A stretch of 29,204 nt of DNA from Streptococcus pseudopneumoniae ATCC BAA-960 = CCUG 49455 (GTDB taxonomy: Bacteria; Bacillota; Bacilli; Lactobacillales; Streptococcaceae): NCBI RefSeq assembly GCF_002087075.1, contig NZ_MWSM01000058.1:1-29204 (forward strand), in the 5' to 3' direction. The translations under genes were made by a program, and so were the position numbers. The stretch's first letter is position 1, and the number at the start of each line of letters is the position of its first letter. The notes under the pieces are model-generated. The model did not search any database and had not been told where the DNA came from. It worked only from the letters and a program-made list of their open reading frames with translations. Shown here one piece after another: positions 28,389-29,204 of the stretch.

Positions 28389-29204
28389 ATGACTGACAAA
28401 GAATTAGCTATATACATCGGAACAAAAATAAAAGAATATCGATTACAGCGCGGATTGACGCAAAAAGAATTAGCTACTTTAGTGGATATGGGTGATACAA
28501 CTATAGCAAACTATGAAAAAGGTTTCCGTACTCCTAAAAAGAATACTTTGTTTAAAATATCCTCTGCTCTCAGCGTAACTATTGACGATTTATTTCCACC
28601 TATTCGTAAAGCAGACACCCCCACAGCGTCCCCAGATTCGCTCACACAGCAGATAAATGATAAGTTGGTACAATTAACCCCAGATAATAAAAAAATCGTC
28701 CTACGGACTTCTGAGGAGCTTCTGAAGAGTCAAGACGCAAACGGCGAGATGTACACAGAGCAAAACGAAGAAGAAACGAAGATAAACGAAGTATCGGAGA
28801 AAGTTATCGACTTGTACCAAGTTGAGGTAGTATCTGAGACGGCAGCAGCTTCTGGATTTAACTATGGATTTGGGTACGACGATACAGACAGAGAGACTAT
28901 AGAGGTTGACGAGCAACCACCACGTCACGATATTGCGACTAAGGTCAGCGGAGACTCCATGCAGCCTGACTACCAAGACGGAGACATTCTCTATTTAGTA
29001 GACAAAGGACTGACCACCTACAACGGAGATTTGGCAGTTATCGCATACGGAGACCGTTCTTACTTCAAAAAGATCTATACCGAAAACGGACGCTTACGCC
29101 TCGTATCACTCAATGACAAGTACGAAGACATCACCCTAGACTTCCCACCAGCCGAAGACACACACATCAAGATTTATGCAGTTGTCGGGGTGTATAGAGG
29201 GGAA
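28389..29204 (+). CDS. CI/LexA-type phage repressor, partial at 3' end
   Basis: The frame from ATG 28389 is open for 272 codons to the window end without a stop. The N-terminal XRE HTH is at about 12-70 (QRGLTQKELATLVDMGDTTI, YEKGFRTPKKNTL). The C-terminal S24/LexA-like domain has a self-cleavage region around A154-S155-G156 (AAASGFNYGF), catalytic Ser190 in SGDSMQPD and Lys227/228 in YFKKIY. RecA-stimulated autocleavage would trigger induction. It is divergent from the early operon, with operators between. Only the last few residues are probably missing. Confidence 0.94.
   Translation, partial: MTDKELAIYIGTKIKEYRLQRGLTQKELATLVDMGDTTIANYEKGFRTPKKNTLFKISSALSVTIDDLFPPIRKADTPTASPDSLTQQINDKLVQLTPDNKKIVLRTSEELLKSQDANGEMYTEQNEEETKINEVSEKVIDLYQVEVVSETAAASGFNYGFGYDDTDRETIEVDEQPPRHDIATKVSGDSMQPDYQDGDILYLVDKGLTTYNGDLAVIAYGDRSYFKKIYTENGRLRLVSLNDKYEDITLDFPPAEDTHIKIYAVVGVYRGE

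Noticed and set aside
28701..28976. A 91-codon minus-strand ORF inside the repressor gene
   Set aside because: Antisense to the CI coding region with no promoter or RBS; product looks random.

Overview
The window is most of a temperate siphovirus genome (prophage or phage) of a low-GC Gram-positive host, most likely Streptococcus. The evidence is the set of small early proteins typical of streptococcal phages (DUF1642, DUF1372, YopX, DUF771-like, ORF6C antirepressor), an ArpU-type late regulator, and an HK97-type HNH/TerS/TerL/portal/ClpP-protease/capsid block. Nearly everything is transcribed leftward (minus strand). No lysis genes and no full-length integrase lie inside the window, so both ends are cut.

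Right end (about 26.8-29.2 kb): a LexA/CI-type repressor (plus strand, running off the window) faces a consensus leftward early promoter whose spacer holds an operator. The early operon begins with two tiny ORFs, a Cro-like XRE protein, a second XRE protein behind a palindromic intergenic region, and small membrane or hypothetical proteins. Middle-right (about 24-26.8 kb): ORF6C antirepressor, small genes, and two rightward single-gene cassettes (24548 and 26267) embedded in the leftward operon. One of these carries an exact 87-bp tandem duplication between its gene and its terminator.

Replication and middle region (about 16-24 kb): replisome organizer with iteron-like repeats in its linker (origin candidate), DnaC-type helicase loader, SSB, and a run of short overlapping genes (coiled-coil, DUF1642, DUF1372, YopX, Myb-like, a shrunken DUF3310, XRE), ending in the late activator ArpU.

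Late switch (15.3-16.1 kb): four 11-bp-phased TCCCA repeats lie beside arpU, upstream of an extended -10 promoter without a -35 box. The leader then contains a 101-nt RNA that folds on paper like the tRNA-like domain of tmRNA (7-bp acceptor stem, canonical T-arm, long helix in place of the anticodon arm) and ends at an intrinsic terminator. The arpU leader can hide its ribosome binding site in a hairpin, and a very short rightward promoter-terminator unit sits across it.

Late genes (1-15.3 kb): catalytic-domain-only tyrosine recombinase, HNH nuclease, cos-candidate gap, small and large terminase, portal, ClpP-like maturation protease, capsid, neck genes, tail terminator, major tail protein, tail assembly chaperones gpG/gpGT (C CCA AAG slippery site), a self-contained membrane-protein moron (own promoter and terminator), tape measure, distal tail protein, and the N-terminal part of the tail-tip (Tal/endopeptidase) protein. 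At least three intrinsic terminators lie inside the late transcription unit, which implies read-through, antitermination or secondary promoters.
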